Assembly: GCF_000416985.1 (NCBI RefSeq)
Contig: NZ_ATDL01000006.1
Span: forward strand, 45,745-109,744
Length of the DNA stretch: 64,000 nucleotides
Direction of reading: 5' to 3'
Source: Sphingobacterium paucimobilis HER1398
Lineage (GTDB): Bacteria > Bacteroidota > Bacteroidia > Sphingobacteriales > Sphingobacteriaceae
The notes under the pieces were generated by a model that saw only the letters and a list, made by a program, of their open reading frames with translations, had not been told where the DNA came from and made no database searches. Position 1 is the stretch's first letter. Each line of letters begins with the position of its first letter. Positions 27,307 to 37,008 of the stretch are shown piece after piece. Position numbers and translations under genes: made by a program.

Positions 27307-28350
27307 TTATGCGCCAGCAATTTCTTTCAGAAAATTGAGGAAACTATCTGCGTACAACTCAAATTCCCACACTCCGGCACCGTGGCTGCTTTTGTAGATC
27401 GGTGCATCATTGTCCTTAATTTGACTCAGGTCTATACAATAAGGATCAGCACCAGCATCCGCAATGACGACAAAGCTTTCAGGCCATTCGTCAATGTTTT
27501 GATTCGTTACCGGATTAAATGAATATCCTTCCTGTCTTTTCAGCAATTCGGATGCTCCATAGATATCTAAACCTTGAAAATATTTTTTACTGTCAATATG
27601 TACATGGAGTGGCGAATACCTTCTAAGAAATAACACATAGTTTTCAGGCAGTTTCCATCTTTTCTCGATGTTCAGCAGATCGGTTTCCTCTGCAATGATC
27701 AGCCAATTGGCAGGATTTGACAAGTCTTGATTTTTAGCTCGTTTCGCTTCCAGTTTTTTGTTCAGTTTTGCTGCCGCTTTCTCCAGTGCTGTTTTGGGAT
27801 TTTCCAATGAAGCATGGGTTTTAGGTCTATCGTAACCATTGCCATTCTGATAGCCATTTTTCGCCCAAGATTCCAATTCCGTTATTCTCAAGTCTTCTAT
27901 TTTCCAATATCCAGGATCCGTGGCCAGATCGCGATCAAAAGGTTGCTTGCTGTACACTGACATGCTTTTGATTGCTTTTGCACGTATTGAAGTTTCTAGA
28001 TTCTCGTTTTTTGCAAGTTCAATCAATGTAGGAAAAGATTTGTCTCCTTTAGTTTTCAGAAGACCATCGATTCCCCAGTACATGAGTTCAGGTTGTGTAA
28101 TGGCCCACTCAAAAAAAGCAATATAATCCGATTCACCTTCGTCTACCAGCTTTATAATATCGGAAAGAAGAAAATTTCGCCAATGTATAATTTTACCATC
28201 CTTCGCATATTCGGTCAAGATATACAAAACTTCCTTTCGTTCTGTCGACGAATACTTCTTTAGAAGTTTCTTTATCAGTTTGGAAAAAGCAACACCATCC
28301 ATTTCATCAACTATTTGCTGTCTTAGTTTCTCCATATTTTTGTCCTTCAT
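27307..28350 (-). CDS. SMI1/KNR4 (SUKH)-domain protein with HEAT-like N-terminus
   Basis: A 347-residue protein starting at the ATG at 28350; the upstream in-frame extension encodes an unlikely hydrophobic leader. The N-terminal half (about 1-150) is made of short helices like HEAT repeats (LYILTEYAKDGKIIHWRNFL; FFEWAITQPELMYWGIDGLL). The C-terminal half (about 215-345) is a SUKH fold: ETDLLNIEKRWKLPENYVLF, the central DIYGASELLKRQ and WPESFVVIADAGADPYCIDL. SUKH proteins commonly protect against contact-dependent or polymorphic toxins; no toxin is seen beside it, so it may be an orphan immunity gene. Confidence 0.82.
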   Translation of the reverse strand: MKDKNMEKLRQQIVDEMDGVAFSKLIKKLLKKYSSTERKEVLYILTEYAKDGKIIHWRNFLLSDIIKLVDEGESDYIAFFEWAITQPELMYWGIDGLLKTKGDKSFPTLIELAKNENLETSIRAKAIKSMSVYSKQPFDRDLATDPGYWKIEDLRITELESWAKNGYQNGNGYDRPKTHASLENPKTALEKAAAKLNKKLEAKRAKNQDLSNPANWLIIAEETDLLNIEKRWKLPENYVLFLRRYSPLHVHIDSKKYFQGLDIYGASELLKRQEGYSFNPVTNQNIDEWPESFVVIADAGADPYCIDLSQIKDNDAPIYKSSHGAGVWEFELYADSFLNFLKEIAGA

Positions 28351-28478
28351 ACTTGCTTGGGATATTGTTCTGCGTATAAATATACATAAAACAACAGCCA
28401 AGCCGGTACTCAAAAACAACTAAGCACCAGCGCAGAAGGAGTGAGGAGTCGTTTGTTAAGCATTTTCTCAAGAAATAG

Positions 28479-28510
28479 TTTGTATTTAGTCTAAATAGTA
28501 TTTACTTTTG
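28479..28510 (+). promoter_or_regulatory. consensus promoter of the iron-uptake sigma gene
   Basis: TTTG at 28479-28482 and TACTTTTG at 28503-28510 are 20 nt apart, an excellent match to the housekeeping -33/-7 promoter. The ATG follows 8 nt after the -7 element, so the leader is only a few bases long. Confidence 0.75.
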
Positions 28511-28518
28511 ACAACATT

Positions 28519-29055
28519 ATGCCAACGGTTAAGCTAGACAATGGAATAACAGAGATCGACTGCACTACATTTCGTAGGGTTTACGAGATGTATTGGAATA
28601 AAGTCTATTGTTATGCCAGACGCATTCTGGAGGATGAGCAGGGAGCTGAAGATGTCGTGCAACAGGTTTTTGTAAGCTTATGGGAACGACGTAACGAAAT
28701 TCAGATCCACCACGTCGAAAATTACCTCATTCGATCAGTGAAGTACGCCTGCTTGAGCCAAATGAAAAAAAGGAAACGCTATACAGACGATGAACAACTG
28801 TCTGTGGATACTAAGCGATCAGAACTAAGGACAGACGATAATATCCTTTATCAAGAACTGGAGCGAATGATAGAAAGGTTATTGGTACCCTTTACCGATA
28901 AATGCCAAGAGATGTTCCGCATGCGCTTCCACGATGGCTTGGACAATCAATCTATCGCCACTCACTTTGATCTTTCCGAGAAAACAATCCGAAATAAACT
29001 TTCAATGACTATTCAGACGATCCGCGAGAAGCTCAAAACTGCGGGATACAAGTAA
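28519..29055 (+). CDS. FecI-type ECF sigma factor of the iron-uptake-type locus
   Basis: A 178-residue sigma factor. Region 2 contains EDEQGAEDVVQQVFVSLWER, and region 4 contains FRMRFHDGLDNQSIATHFDL followed by SEKTIRNKLSMTIQTIREKL. It differs clearly from the sigma at 11395 and heads a separate unit: short anti-sigma gene, TonB receptor, DUF4374 lipoprotein and PepSY protein. It is expressed from a strong consensus promoter. Confidence 0.92.
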   Translation: MPTVKLDNGITEIDCTTFRRVYEMYWNKVYCYARRILEDEQGAEDVVQQVFVSLWERRNEIQIHHVENYLIRSVKYACLSQMKKRKRYTDDEQLSVDTKRSELRTDDNILYQELERMIERLLVPFTDKCQEMFRMRFHDGLDNQSIATHFDLSEKTIRNKLSMTIQTIREKLKTAGYK

Positions 29056-29124
29056 AATCCATACGTAAAAATATTTTTTAAAATATATCGGGACAATAAG
29101 AAACTTTCGCATACTGTCTATCAA

Positions 29125-29754
29125 ATGGCGAAAAAAGATATTGATCAAGATCTATTAAAAAGGTACCTGGAAAACAGCTGTTCAGAAGAAGAACGTATAC
29201 AGGTAGAGTATTGGTTGGAACTTCATGAATTTACCGCTGATGTATTAGACATTGTTGACGACATATCATCTCCCAAGGAGCGTATCTGGTCCAATATTGA
29301 AACAGAGATCACCTACAGGCAATCCGCACGAAAGAAAATCGTACAATGGGCACGTTATGCCGTAGCAGCCTCGGTGTTATTGATCATGACACTTTCCCGA
29401 CCAGATTGTCTGTTTTTCACCACCGATGCACCGTCGAATGCACTACAGATTGAACGTATCGATCTGAATGATGAAATAGCTCCTCACTATCAAGAAGGAT
29501 GCCTTTACAAGCTATCCAATCTGGGCAATGTACCTATCGAATTGAAAACCAAAGATAGTCGACGAATATATACATTGAACAGACAGGAAACCTATTTAGC
29601 ATTTTCTCTAAATGATCCAGGCATTCTTGGAGATCCTGTTCTTGTCTTATCTGCAGAGCAAGTGATGATGATGCCCGATGCGCCCCTTGCAAATAAAATA
29701 GCATCATATATGCGTATCGATTCTCGCAAAGCAACAACAACCAACTATTTATAG
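29125..29754 (+). CDS. short FecR-like anti-sigma protein
   Basis: A 209-residue protein in the FecR position. Residues 1-70 resemble the cytoplasmic sigma-binding part (LLKRYLENSCSEEERIQVEYW), and a membrane segment lies at about 70-90 (WARYAVAASVLLIMTL). The periplasmic part is only about 115 residues and lacks the canonical FecR blocks (no ADGS-x-WLNAGS, no FDV); instead it carries a degenerate beta segment (YKLSNLGNVPIELKTKDSRR). It ends 9 nt before the receptor gene. The cognate receptor also lacks an STN domain, so how signal is sensed is unclear. Confidence 0.7.
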   Translation: MAKKDIDQDLLKRYLENSCSEEERIQVEYWLELHEFTADVLDIVDDISSPKERIWSNIETEITYRQSARKKIVQWARYAVAASVLLIMTLSRPDCLFFTTDAPSNALQIERIDLNDEIAPHYQEGCLYKLSNLGNVPIELKTKDSRRIYTLNRQETYLAFSLNDPGILGDPVLVLSAEQVMMMPDAPLANKIASYMRIDSRKATTTNYL

Positions 29755-29763
29755 TATTTCCGT

Positions 29764-32196
29764 ATGAAACCCATATACTTTCTTATTTTACTTTTTACTT
29801 CCAGTCTGTTCAGTACGACAGCAGTAGGTCAAGTAAAACAAAGCCGAACCGTCTCTGGATATGTGAAAGATGTGTTTGGATCTGCTATTTCGAATGCGAC
29901 CATAACACTCGAAGATGGCAACATTGCCACGCAGACCGATTATGATGGCTATTACAAATTAGAAAACTATCCACAGGACAAATCTTCCTTTATTACCATT
30001 GGAGCCGTTGGATATGTCAGGCAGCGAATGCCTATAGCTGCGGGTGAAAAAAATGTAATTCTCGACGTGCAGCTGAAAGAAGACAGAAAAGCCATCCAAG
30101 AGGTGGCAGTCATCGGCAAAAGCGAGAACGAAAGGCACATGCATGAGATCCGAAGATCCGGATTTGACGTCACCGTTATTGACCTGAATCGTCACGCCAA
30201 TGAGGCAGCAAATGTGACTCAGGTATTGAAGCGAGCGACAGGAGTGACTATACGCGAAGATGGTGGTCTCGGTTCTAATTTTGTATTTCGTATCAATGGA
30301 TTAGATGCCAAGATATTCATCGATGGCGTACCGATGGACAACTTCGGTTCTTCGATGAGTCTCAACAATATCCCAGTCAATTTGGTGGATCGTGTAGAGG
30401 TTTACAAAGGAGTGGTACCTGCCTTTTTAGGATCAGATGCTTTAGGCGGAGCCGTAAATATCATTACCAAGCGCAGAGCTAGACCATTTATGGATCTTAG
30501 CTACACCATCGGATCTTTCAACACACACCAATCGGCTTTAGTAGGAACCTTTACCGATCCGAAAACCAAACTTTCTTTTCGCCTCAATGCCTTCTACAAT
30601 TATTCGGACAATAATTATACGATGTACTCGCAGGAGAAATATAATATCCAACTGGAGAATACCATAAATGGAGAATCCGATTACATCGCCAAAGCAAAGC
30701 GCTTTAATGATCGTTATCAATCTGGGATGGGGCAGCTGGAGGTAGGGGTACGTGATCAATCATGGGCGGATCAGTTCTACCTCGGCCTCACGTATTCGCA
30801 AAACCATAAAGCCAACCAATTAGGGGCTTCTATCAACTCCGTAAAAGGGGGGCAGTGGTCCGAAAGTAATTACTGGATGCCGACATTAAGCTATAAGAAA
30901 AGTGACTTCCTTATCAATCGACTGTATACAGATATCTACACCAGTTACAGCTTTGACACACGGCATGCAAGAGATACCGCTTCCTATAGTTACGACTGGT
31001 CCGGCAAATGGACGACACACGAGACAGCGACCAAACCAAATGAAGAAAGCCATGTGAGGTACAAGTTGGATAATTATCTGGCACGGGTCAATCTGAATTA
31101 CGATTTCGACGCAGCACGGACGCAGAGTCTCAATCTGAATTATAACTTCAATACCAACCATCAAAAAGAAGTAGATATGATCACTGGGTATGACCAGTCC
31201 GGGCTACCGTCCAATCTAGGACGACATATCGTTGGTCTTTCCTGGCAGAATCAATGGTTCGACAAGCGGCTCTCCAACGTATTAGGTTTTAAATATTATC
31301 GGCTGGATGCCAGCAAAGATGTCGACGAGCGCAAATATAATGGCAATCAAGAGCTGCTATCCGGCGAGTTGATGCATTATAAAAAAGACTGGAACTTCTA
31401 CAGTATCAATATAGCATCGCGTTATCGGATCACAGCAGATGGCGGCTGGAAGTTGTCTTACGAAAGGGCCTATAATCTTCCGAGTATGTTTCAGCTTTTT
31501 GGAGACGGTCAGAATTACATCGGAAATTGGGATTTAAAGCCCGAACGTAGTGATAATGTGAATACTGGATTCTACTACAATACATTTTTGAACGAAAGCA
31601 GTTTTCTAAATATCGATGTCAATGGCTTCTATAGGTTGGCTGCAGATTATATCAACAGCAAAGTGGTGGCACAGAATGGAAGTGACTATTTCCAATATTA
31701 CAACATACCCGGTGTCAAACTATATGGATTCTCGGCCGAAGTAAAGTATGGCTATAAAGATCTGATTGCAGTAACCGTGAATGGTTCTTATGACAAAGCA
31801 ATTGACAACAAAAAGTACACCGATGACACGAATCAACAAGTCAGACTCGCTTATGGTTATCAGTTGGCCAATAGGCCCTGGACCTATGGCAGTATGGACG
31901 TCAGTCTGATACAGAATGACTGGTTTCAAAAAGGGAGCCGAGTACAGCTGTCTTATCTTGGACAGTACACCCACTGGTTTTTCCTGAGCGAGGCTCATCT
32001 TGGCTCTTTGGCTTCCAAAGATCATATCCCTTCACAGACCATCCATTCCGCTGTACTGAGTTACTCGTGGGATCGGAATAGATACAATATCTCTTGTGAA
32101 GCACGAAACCTGACAGACGAGCGCGCATACGACAATTTCAGGTTGCAGAAACCTGGCCGCGCCTTCTATCTCAAATTGAGACTATCATTAATGTAA
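29764..32196 (+). CDS. TonB-dependent receptor, siderophore/iron type
   Basis: An 810-residue receptor with signal peptide (...FSTTAVGQ), a carboxypeptidase-regulatory-like domain at about 27-105 (VSGYVKDVFGSAISNATITL), a plug at about 130-235 (FRINGLDAKIFIDGVPMDNF; VYKGVVPAFLGSDALGGAVN) and a barrel ending AFYLKLRLSLM. It is shorter than SusC-type transporters and has no SusD partner. The following DUF4374 lipoprotein and PepSY membrane protein are typical neighbours of iron-siderophore receptors, so ferric-siderophore uptake is the favoured role. Confidence 0.88.
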   Translation: MKPIYFLILLFTSSLFSTTAVGQVKQSRTVSGYVKDVFGSAISNATITLEDGNIATQTDYDGYYKLENYPQDKSSFITIGAVGYVRQRMPIAAGEKNVILDVQLKEDRKAIQEVAVIGKSENERHMHEIRRSGFDVTVIDLNRHANEAANVTQVLKRATGVTIREDGGLGSNFVFRINGLDAKIFIDGVPMDNFGSSMSLNNIPVNLVDRVEVYKGVVPAFLGSDALGGAVNIITKRRARPFMDLSYTIGSFNTHQSALVGTFTDPKTKLSFRLNAFYNYSDNNYTMYSQEKYNIQLENTINGESDYIAKAKRFNDRYQSGMGQLEVGVRDQSWADQFYLGLTYSQNHKANQLGASINSVKGGQWSESNYWMPTLSYKKSDFLINRLYTDIYTSYSFDTRHARDTASYSYDWSGKWTTHETATKPNEESHVRYKLDNYLARVNLNYDFDAARTQSLNLNYNFNTNHQKEVDMITGYDQSGLPSNLGRHIVGLSWQNQWFDKRLSNVLGFKYYRLDASKDVDERKYNGNQELLSGELMHYKKDWNFYSINIASRYRITADGGWKLSYERAYNLPSMFQLFGDGQNYIGNWDLKPERSDNVNTGFYYNTFLNESSFLNIDVNGFYRLAADYINSKVVAQNGSDYFQYYNIPGVKLYGFSAEVKYGYKDLIAVTVNGSYDKAIDNKKYTDDTNQQVRLAYGYQLANRPWTYGSMDVSLIQNDWFQKGSRVQLSYLGQYTHWFFLSEAHLGSLASKDHIPSQTIHSAVLSYSWDRNRYNISCEARNLTDERAYDNFRLQKPGRAFYLKLRLSLM

Positions 32197-32214
32197 TATC
32201 AAAACTAATATACA

Positions 32215-33432
32215 ATGACTATCAAACACCTATTAGCGACCTGCTTGGCAGCGACGGCTTTTTTTACAGCATGCAAGGATTCACCCAACACCAGCGATCC
32301 AGATCCGATAGATCCCCAGAGCAGCTTGTACAGCGTATGGGCAGCTACAGAAAGTGGCTCTTACCTCTTGACCACAAATAGCCTGATGAAGGACACCTTG
32401 CTCTCTCCCAAGAACAATAAAGGCATAGACATTACTTCACATTTGCCAGCGGCATTCTATGCAATATATGCATATAACCACGATGGAAAATTCTACCTAT
32501 CCAACGATGGCAAACGTTTCAGCCAGTTTGAAGTCATCAATGGCTCGCAATGGAAAGAGACCAGTGCTTTTTCGTTTGCAAATAATTTCTTCCTTGGCAA
32601 AGTTCTGGACAATATCAGCACACCACAAGAATTGGTATTGACCAAAACGGCCGGCACGACCAATAAGGAAAAAAATGTATTGGAGCAGCCAATATATTAC
32701 ATGAATACAGCAAAGCTAGCGATCAACAAGACATTGAACGTAGAGATTCCGATGATCAAGTTTACACCAAAACAACCGAATGGTCAAAACGATGATCCCT
32801 ATATTGTACCTACCAGTATGACTGTGAGAGGGGATAAACTGTTTGTCGGACACAAGTACAGAAGCCATATCACCAAGCAGGATATCATCGATACCGCTTA
32901 TGTCTACGTATGTGATTTTCCAAGCCTGACCAACGGCAAGATCATCAAAGATCATAGAGGAGGGTTTACAGCCGGACATTGGGAAATCAACAAAACAACG
33001 TTTTTGGACGACAATAATGACCTATACATTATGTCTAGACGTACGAATTCGTCGAGCTATGGCTTACTGCGCATCAAAGCAGGTCAGACTTCGTTCGATC
33101 CGGATTACTTCTTTGATCTGAAAGACTACAATGTATTTAGCAACTCTTCCTCTCTGATCCAAAAACTAGGTGCAGGAAAAGCGTATATCAGCCCTTACGT
33201 CATAGATCCGGCTAATAAAAAGATCATTGCAGACCTTCGTATATTGGTCGGCGGTGGCGAATCACGTACGACTATGAACTTTATGGAAAACGGCAAGCTG
33301 TACGATGTGTTCAAGACAGATGAATCCAGATGGTACGTATTTGAATATAATCCCGAAACAAATACCGTAAAACGTGGAGCAGAGATTGATCCTGGTGTGA
33401 CTACCGTGTACCACGTCAACAAATTAAAATAA
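32215..33432 (+). CDS. DUF4374-family lipoprotein
   Basis: A 405-residue lipoprotein with lipobox TAFFTAC (Cys20). The body is a run of beta-rich segments with propeller-like spacing (SVWAATESGSYLLTT; MTVRGDKLFVGHKYRS; YIMSRRTNSSSYGLLRIK), as in DUF4374 proteins. In Bacteroidota these are repeatedly found next to TonB receptors for iron compounds and may bind or process the ligand at the outer membrane; the biochemical role is not known to me. It begins 18 nt after the receptor gene. Confidence 0.78.
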   Translation: MTIKHLLATCLAATAFFTACKDSPNTSDPDPIDPQSSLYSVWAATESGSYLLTTNSLMKDTLLSPKNNKGIDITSHLPAAFYAIYAYNHDGKFYLSNDGKRFSQFEVINGSQWKETSAFSFANNFFLGKVLDNISTPQELVLTKTAGTTNKEKNVLEQPIYYMNTAKLAINKTLNVEIPMIKFTPKQPNGQNDDPYIVPTSMTVRGDKLFVGHKYRSHITKQDIIDTAYVYVCDFPSLTNGKIIKDHRGGFTAGHWEINKTTFLDDNNDLYIMSRRTNSSSYGLLRIKAGQTSFDPDYFFDLKDYNVFSNSSSLIQKLGAGKAYISPYVIDPANKKIIADLRILVGGGESRTTMNFMENGKLYDVFKTDESRWYVFEYNPETNTVKRGAEIDPGVTTVYHVNKLK

Positions 33433-33455
33433 AAACATTTCACCTTATCTATAGT

Positions 33456-33484
33456 GAGCTGTGTGCATGTCCCGCACACAGCTC
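33456..33484 (+). terminator. intercistronic hairpin (attenuator-like)
   Basis: GAGCTGTGTGC (33456-33466), seven-base loop, GCACACAGCTC (33474-33484): a perfect 11-bp stem between the DUF4374 and PepSY genes, followed by ATCTTTCC rather than a clean T-run. It probably reduces but does not stop transcription into the PepSY gene. Confidence 0.7.
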
Positions 33485-33520
33485 ATCTTTCCTCACCCGA
33501 TAAAAACCAATCCACACAAC

Positions 33521-34843
33521 ATGGCTGTACAAGAGAAAAAGAAGAAACAATCGACCTTTAGATCGATCAACAACTTTTTGCATTTATGGCTCGGATTGAT
33601 TTCTGGCGCCATAGTACTTGTCGTGTGCATAACAGCTTGCCTGTGGGTATTCCACGAAGAAATCACTGCGCTGGCGATTCCCAAAAAAGAAAACCAGTAT
33701 GTGATGGCGCAGCATGAAGCCTTATTGTCCCCATCACAGATCACAGCTATTGCCGACTCCTTGTATCCCCAGGATTTCGTACGTGGGATCACCTATACGA
33801 GAGATGCGCCTGTATCATTTACCATACGAACCAATGGGGGAGATACCAGCCAAAAAACCATCTCCCAAGTTCATTTACTGCACCCTTACTCAGGCGCTTA
33901 TCTTGGACTTAAAACAGAAGACAGCTCCACAGAAGGAATACGCAGAGAGCGGTTGGAGCGTTTTTTTACGTGGGCACTGAAGGGGCATCGTTTTTTGTGG
34001 CTCTCCCGGGATGTGGGACGTCCTATAGTCAACTATGCGACGCTCATATTTAGCATCACCTTATTTACAGGACTGGTATGGTGGTATCCAAAAAAATGGA
34101 CCAAGTCAACACGGGACAAAAGCTTTAAGGTCAAGTGGAGGGCAGGGTGGAAGCGCTTGAATCTGGATCTGCACAATGTATTCGGTTTCTACTCGCTATT
34201 GCTCGTCCTGTTGCTCGCTGTGACAGGGATGTATTATGGGATTACCTGGTTTAATAAAGCGCTGTATTGGTCGACGAACTGGGGACAGTCTTTGGCCGAA
34301 CGCCAAGCTGTACATTCCGATACCACTAAGATATTTATGCAAAATGAGTTTGGAGCAGCTTTTGACAAACAAGTAGCTGGTATACTGCAACAGTACAAAG
34401 ACCCATTCTACCTGAATATGACCTATCCCGATACCGCCAAAGCAGATGCTACGATCCAGGTGTTTATCCGAAACGATATGGACAGGCAATATAACAACCG
34501 TTACTATTCCTTCGACCGTTATACTGCTCAGTTTTTGCCCAACAGTATTTCGCTGTTCAACAAAGACTTTTACGAACTCAGTGGCGGCGAGAAGTTCAGA
34601 CGTCTGAATTACGACATACATGTAGGCTCAGTATGGGGACTTCCGACAAAAATCCTAGCCTTCTTCGTCACCTTAATAGCAGGCTCGCTACCTGTTACAG
34701 GTTTCATCATTTGGTACAATCGAAAATGGGGAAAGAGGAAAAAGAGCATAAGAAGAAGCACTTCACAGCCAAAGGGAACTATACCCGTTGCCGGAGCTAA
34801 GAAACCTACGCCTCGTTTTCGAAATATCCCCAAAAACCTATAG
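33521..34843 (+). CDS. PepSY-associated transmembrane protein
   Basis: A 440-residue inner-membrane protein from the ATG at 33521 (the longer frame would cover the intercistronic hairpin). Four hydrophobic segments are seen: about 20-45 (LHLWLGLISGAIVLVVCITA), 175-195, 222-245 and 378-400 (ILAFFVTLIAGSLPVTGFII), with two periplasmic PepSY-like regions between them. The first segment H-x-W-x-G and the C-terminal RLNYDIHVGSVWGLP-like block are family hallmarks. PepSY-TM proteins next to siderophore receptors are thought to reduce or release iron at the inner membrane. Confidence 0.88.
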   Translation: MAVQEKKKKQSTFRSINNFLHLWLGLISGAIVLVVCITACLWVFHEEITALAIPKKENQYVMAQHEALLSPSQITAIADSLYPQDFVRGITYTRDAPVSFTIRTNGGDTSQKTISQVHLLHPYSGAYLGLKTEDSSTEGIRRERLERFFTWALKGHRFLWLSRDVGRPIVNYATLIFSITLFTGLVWWYPKKWTKSTRDKSFKVKWRAGWKRLNLDLHNVFGFYSLLLVLLLAVTGMYYGITWFNKALYWSTNWGQSLAERQAVHSDTTKIFMQNEFGAAFDKQVAGILQQYKDPFYLNMTYPDTAKADATIQVFIRNDMDRQYNNRYYSFDRYTAQFLPNSISLFNKDFYELSGGEKFRRLNYDIHVGSVWGLPTKILAFFVTLIAGSLPVTGFIIWYNRKWGKRKKSIRRSTSQPKGTIPVAGAKKPTPRFRNIPKNL

Positions 34844-34859
34844 TCTTTTACCCCATTCA

Positions 34860-35071
34860 AAAGAAGGATATATCGCTTTAATTGCCGATATTTACGGATA
34901 GGACAATATTCCGGAGGACGAGGGATCCAGCGGCAGGCAAATTGGCAGATCGTCAACTATGCCCATTGTGGTCATAGCTTTACTTATCCTGCGTCAGCCG
35001 AATATAATCCGTTGATGGCCCAGAGAGCATGGAAACACATGCTTCTGTTTTTAGGTGAATTATTAAAGTAA
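34860..35071 (+). pseudogene. decayed dienelactone-hydrolase-like gene
   Basis: Two in-frame pieces of a dienelactone hydrolase remain: KEGYIALIADIYG, then an in-frame TAG at 34899-34901, and near the end VNYAHCGHSFTYPASAEYN (the catalytic His region, H-x-F-x-x-P) running to WKHMLLFLGELLK and TAA. The central part with the nucleophile cysteine is deleted and the start is missing. It lies on the plus strand just before the thioesterase gene. Confidence 0.65.
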
Positions 35072-35075
35072 CGCA

Positions 35076-35465
35076 ATGCAGTATATACACACGATAGAGA
35101 TCAAAGTAACCGCCGAACACCTAGATCATAACAATCATGTCAATAATGTGCAGTTTGTCCATTGGGTAGAACAGGCAGCAGCCGAACATTGGGACATCCT
35201 AAAAGTGGAAACCCCATACGAAAACGATTATTGGATTATGTACGACCATCACATTCAGTATAAGAAACAAGTGTTTTTGGGGGATACCATTATCGTTAAA
35301 ACGTATCCCGAGGCACCCGAAGGCGTCAAACAGCCACGAAAGGTCGAGTTTTATGTCAATGATCAGCTTATGGTAGACTCCCGTACACTATGGGTGCTTT
35401 GCGACAGCGAGACCAACAAGGTACGCAGGCTAGGAGCAGACTGGTTAGCCCGTTATGGATTTTAA
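35076..35465 (+). CDS. acyl-CoA thioesterase, 4HBT hot-dog fold
   Basis: A 129-residue single hot-dog domain. HLDHNNHVNNVQFVHWVEQA contains the D-x-N-x-H-V-N-N active-site segment at the start of the central helix, as in YbgC/FatA-type acyl thioesterases. The family hydrolyses acyl-CoA or acyl-ACP in the cytoplasm. The gene follows the dienelactone hydrolase remnant by 4 nt and overlaps the convergent TlpA-like gene by 4 nt. Confidence 0.85.
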   Translation: MQYIHTIEIKVTAEHLDHNNHVNNVQFVHWVEQAAAEHWDILKVETPYENDYWIMYDHHIQYKKQVFLGDTIIVKTYPEAPEGVKQPRKVEFYVNDQLMVDSRTLWVLCDSETNKVRRLGADWLARYGF

Positions 35466-36853
35466 AAGCTTAATTCCGCTATAAAAACTTCAAATGCCTT
35501 TAAACTAATTGGCGAATTATCAATCTTCATCATGATCTGTCCAGTATTATCAATTATAAATTTTGAAGGAAAAGACTGTACAGCTAATTTTTCTGTGATA
35601 TTGCTATTTGCATTATCATAGACAACTGGGAATTGAATGCCGAGTTCTGCACTACGTTTTGCCACATAGGTCTCATCAAGCTTACCATTAAAAAAATCTG
35701 TATTTATGGAAATGAGCTGAACATCATCACGATTTTTAATTTTTTCATTAAATGCATTTAGATCAGGGATTTCGAAAATACAGGGAGCGCAGGAGGTATA
35801 CCAGACATCGACCAAGTAATACTTGGCCTTTTTTATTCTTTCCGAGTCAACCATATTGACCAAGAAGTTCCATTTTTCAGGTAGTGTGATACTTTTCTCC
35901 GTTTTTTTAAATGAGCTTCTGGACATTCTACTCAACGTATTATCAAACACTTCTTTCCCTTGTACAGGATCAACCTTTATATACCAATTCAACAACGTGT
36001 CTTTACTGATATTGTCCGACGTCGTGTTTATTGTCAATGCATTCAAAAGCAAGAATGATTTGTCCTTTTTTCCGGAATCAATAAAGTCGTTGATAAGCAT
36101 TTTAGACATGGAGAAAACCCGGGATCGAGGATAGTTATTCGTATGGAGTCCTTCAATGACATAATTTAAAGACTCATCTTCTTTTCCATCGTAATAATTG
36201 ACTTGTGCGTTTAAATCATATTTAAACCGTCCTATTTCATTTAACTGATCCTTTGCATAATTACCGACAGCGGTATCCGTACTATTAGCGAGTGATTCAA
36301 AAATTTCGCTAAAACGCGTATATAGTTGATACGTCGATTGTACCGTTTCTTTATCCATCCCACTTTGAGAACCGATAGCAAGTGTATTTTGTAATGTGCC
36401 ACCGTGTATAAGCTTAATTGTATTCAAATCAGGATTTTGCTTTAGCATTACATAATCCCTTTGCATGGCCGGAATCATATAAGAGCGAACAAGATGCTTC
36501 TTTAGGTTTACAGGAAGGTTCATGTTCTGGGATACACTTGCCAGCGTCCAAAAGTAGCAATATGCGTCAATATGCTTAAAATCTTCCAGTGCTATATCGA
36601 GCTTATACTTGTTCAAGGTATCTGGCGCAACTTGTGTCCAATGGTTATTTATCGCTGTAAAAAGACTGTCAATAGTGTTAGTGGAGCTGATTTTTAAAGC
36701 TCCTGAATTCTGCCACTGCGGAGTTATGAAATGTTCGCTAATGAATTCCTGCTGGAGCAATCCTCTGCTTTTTATTTCCGATTGTGCCTTTGCTCTTATT
36801 GAGGAAAACGTTATCAAAACAACGATAAAAACTCTTAGGATATTCATGCGCAT
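35462..36853 (-). CDS. exported TlpA-like thioredoxin-fold protein
   Basis: A 463-residue protein with a signal peptide (...TFSSIRAKAQ). The first 310 residues are helical with no recognised domain; the last 140 form a thioredoxin fold of the TlpA/ResA type with the motif YTSCAPC near residues 350-355, followed by IQFPVVYDN and the cis-proline-like SFPSKFIID. The CAPC active site implies redox activity in the periplasm. Monocistronic. The long N-terminal part is common in Bacteroidota thioredoxin-like proteins whose substrates are unknown. Confidence 0.83.
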   Translation of the reverse strand: MRMNILRVFIVVLITFSSIRAKAQSEIKSRGLLQQEFISEHFITPQWQNSGALKISSTNTIDSLFTAINNHWTQVAPDTLNKYKLDIALEDFKHIDAYCYFWTLASVSQNMNLPVNLKKHLVRSYMIPAMQRDYVMLKQNPDLNTIKLIHGGTLQNTLAIGSQSGMDKETVQSTYQLYTRFSEIFESLANSTDTAVGNYAKDQLNEIGRFKYDLNAQVNYYDGKEDESLNYVIEGLHTNNYPRSRVFSMSKMLINDFIDSGKKDKSFLLLNALTINTTSDNISKDTLLNWYIKVDPVQGKEVFDNTLSRMSRSSFKKTEKSITLPEKWNFLVNMVDSERIKKAKYYLVDVWYTSCAPCIFEIPDLNAFNEKIKNRDDVQLISINTDFFNGKLDETYVAKRSAELGIQFPVVYDNANSNITEKLAVQSFPSKFIIDNTGQIMMKIDNSPISLKAFEVFIAELSF

Positions 36854-37008
36854 AATGGAATTATTGTCAGCTTATTTTTAAGTTTATTGCTTTCTAAAGC
36901 TACTTCTTTTCCGCAAACAAAACAATAATAGATTAGCAGCTACAAGGTTTCAGATGATGAGATTCTCTCTACAGTGTGGAGACAATCGAGTTGATTATGC
37001 TTAAAAGT

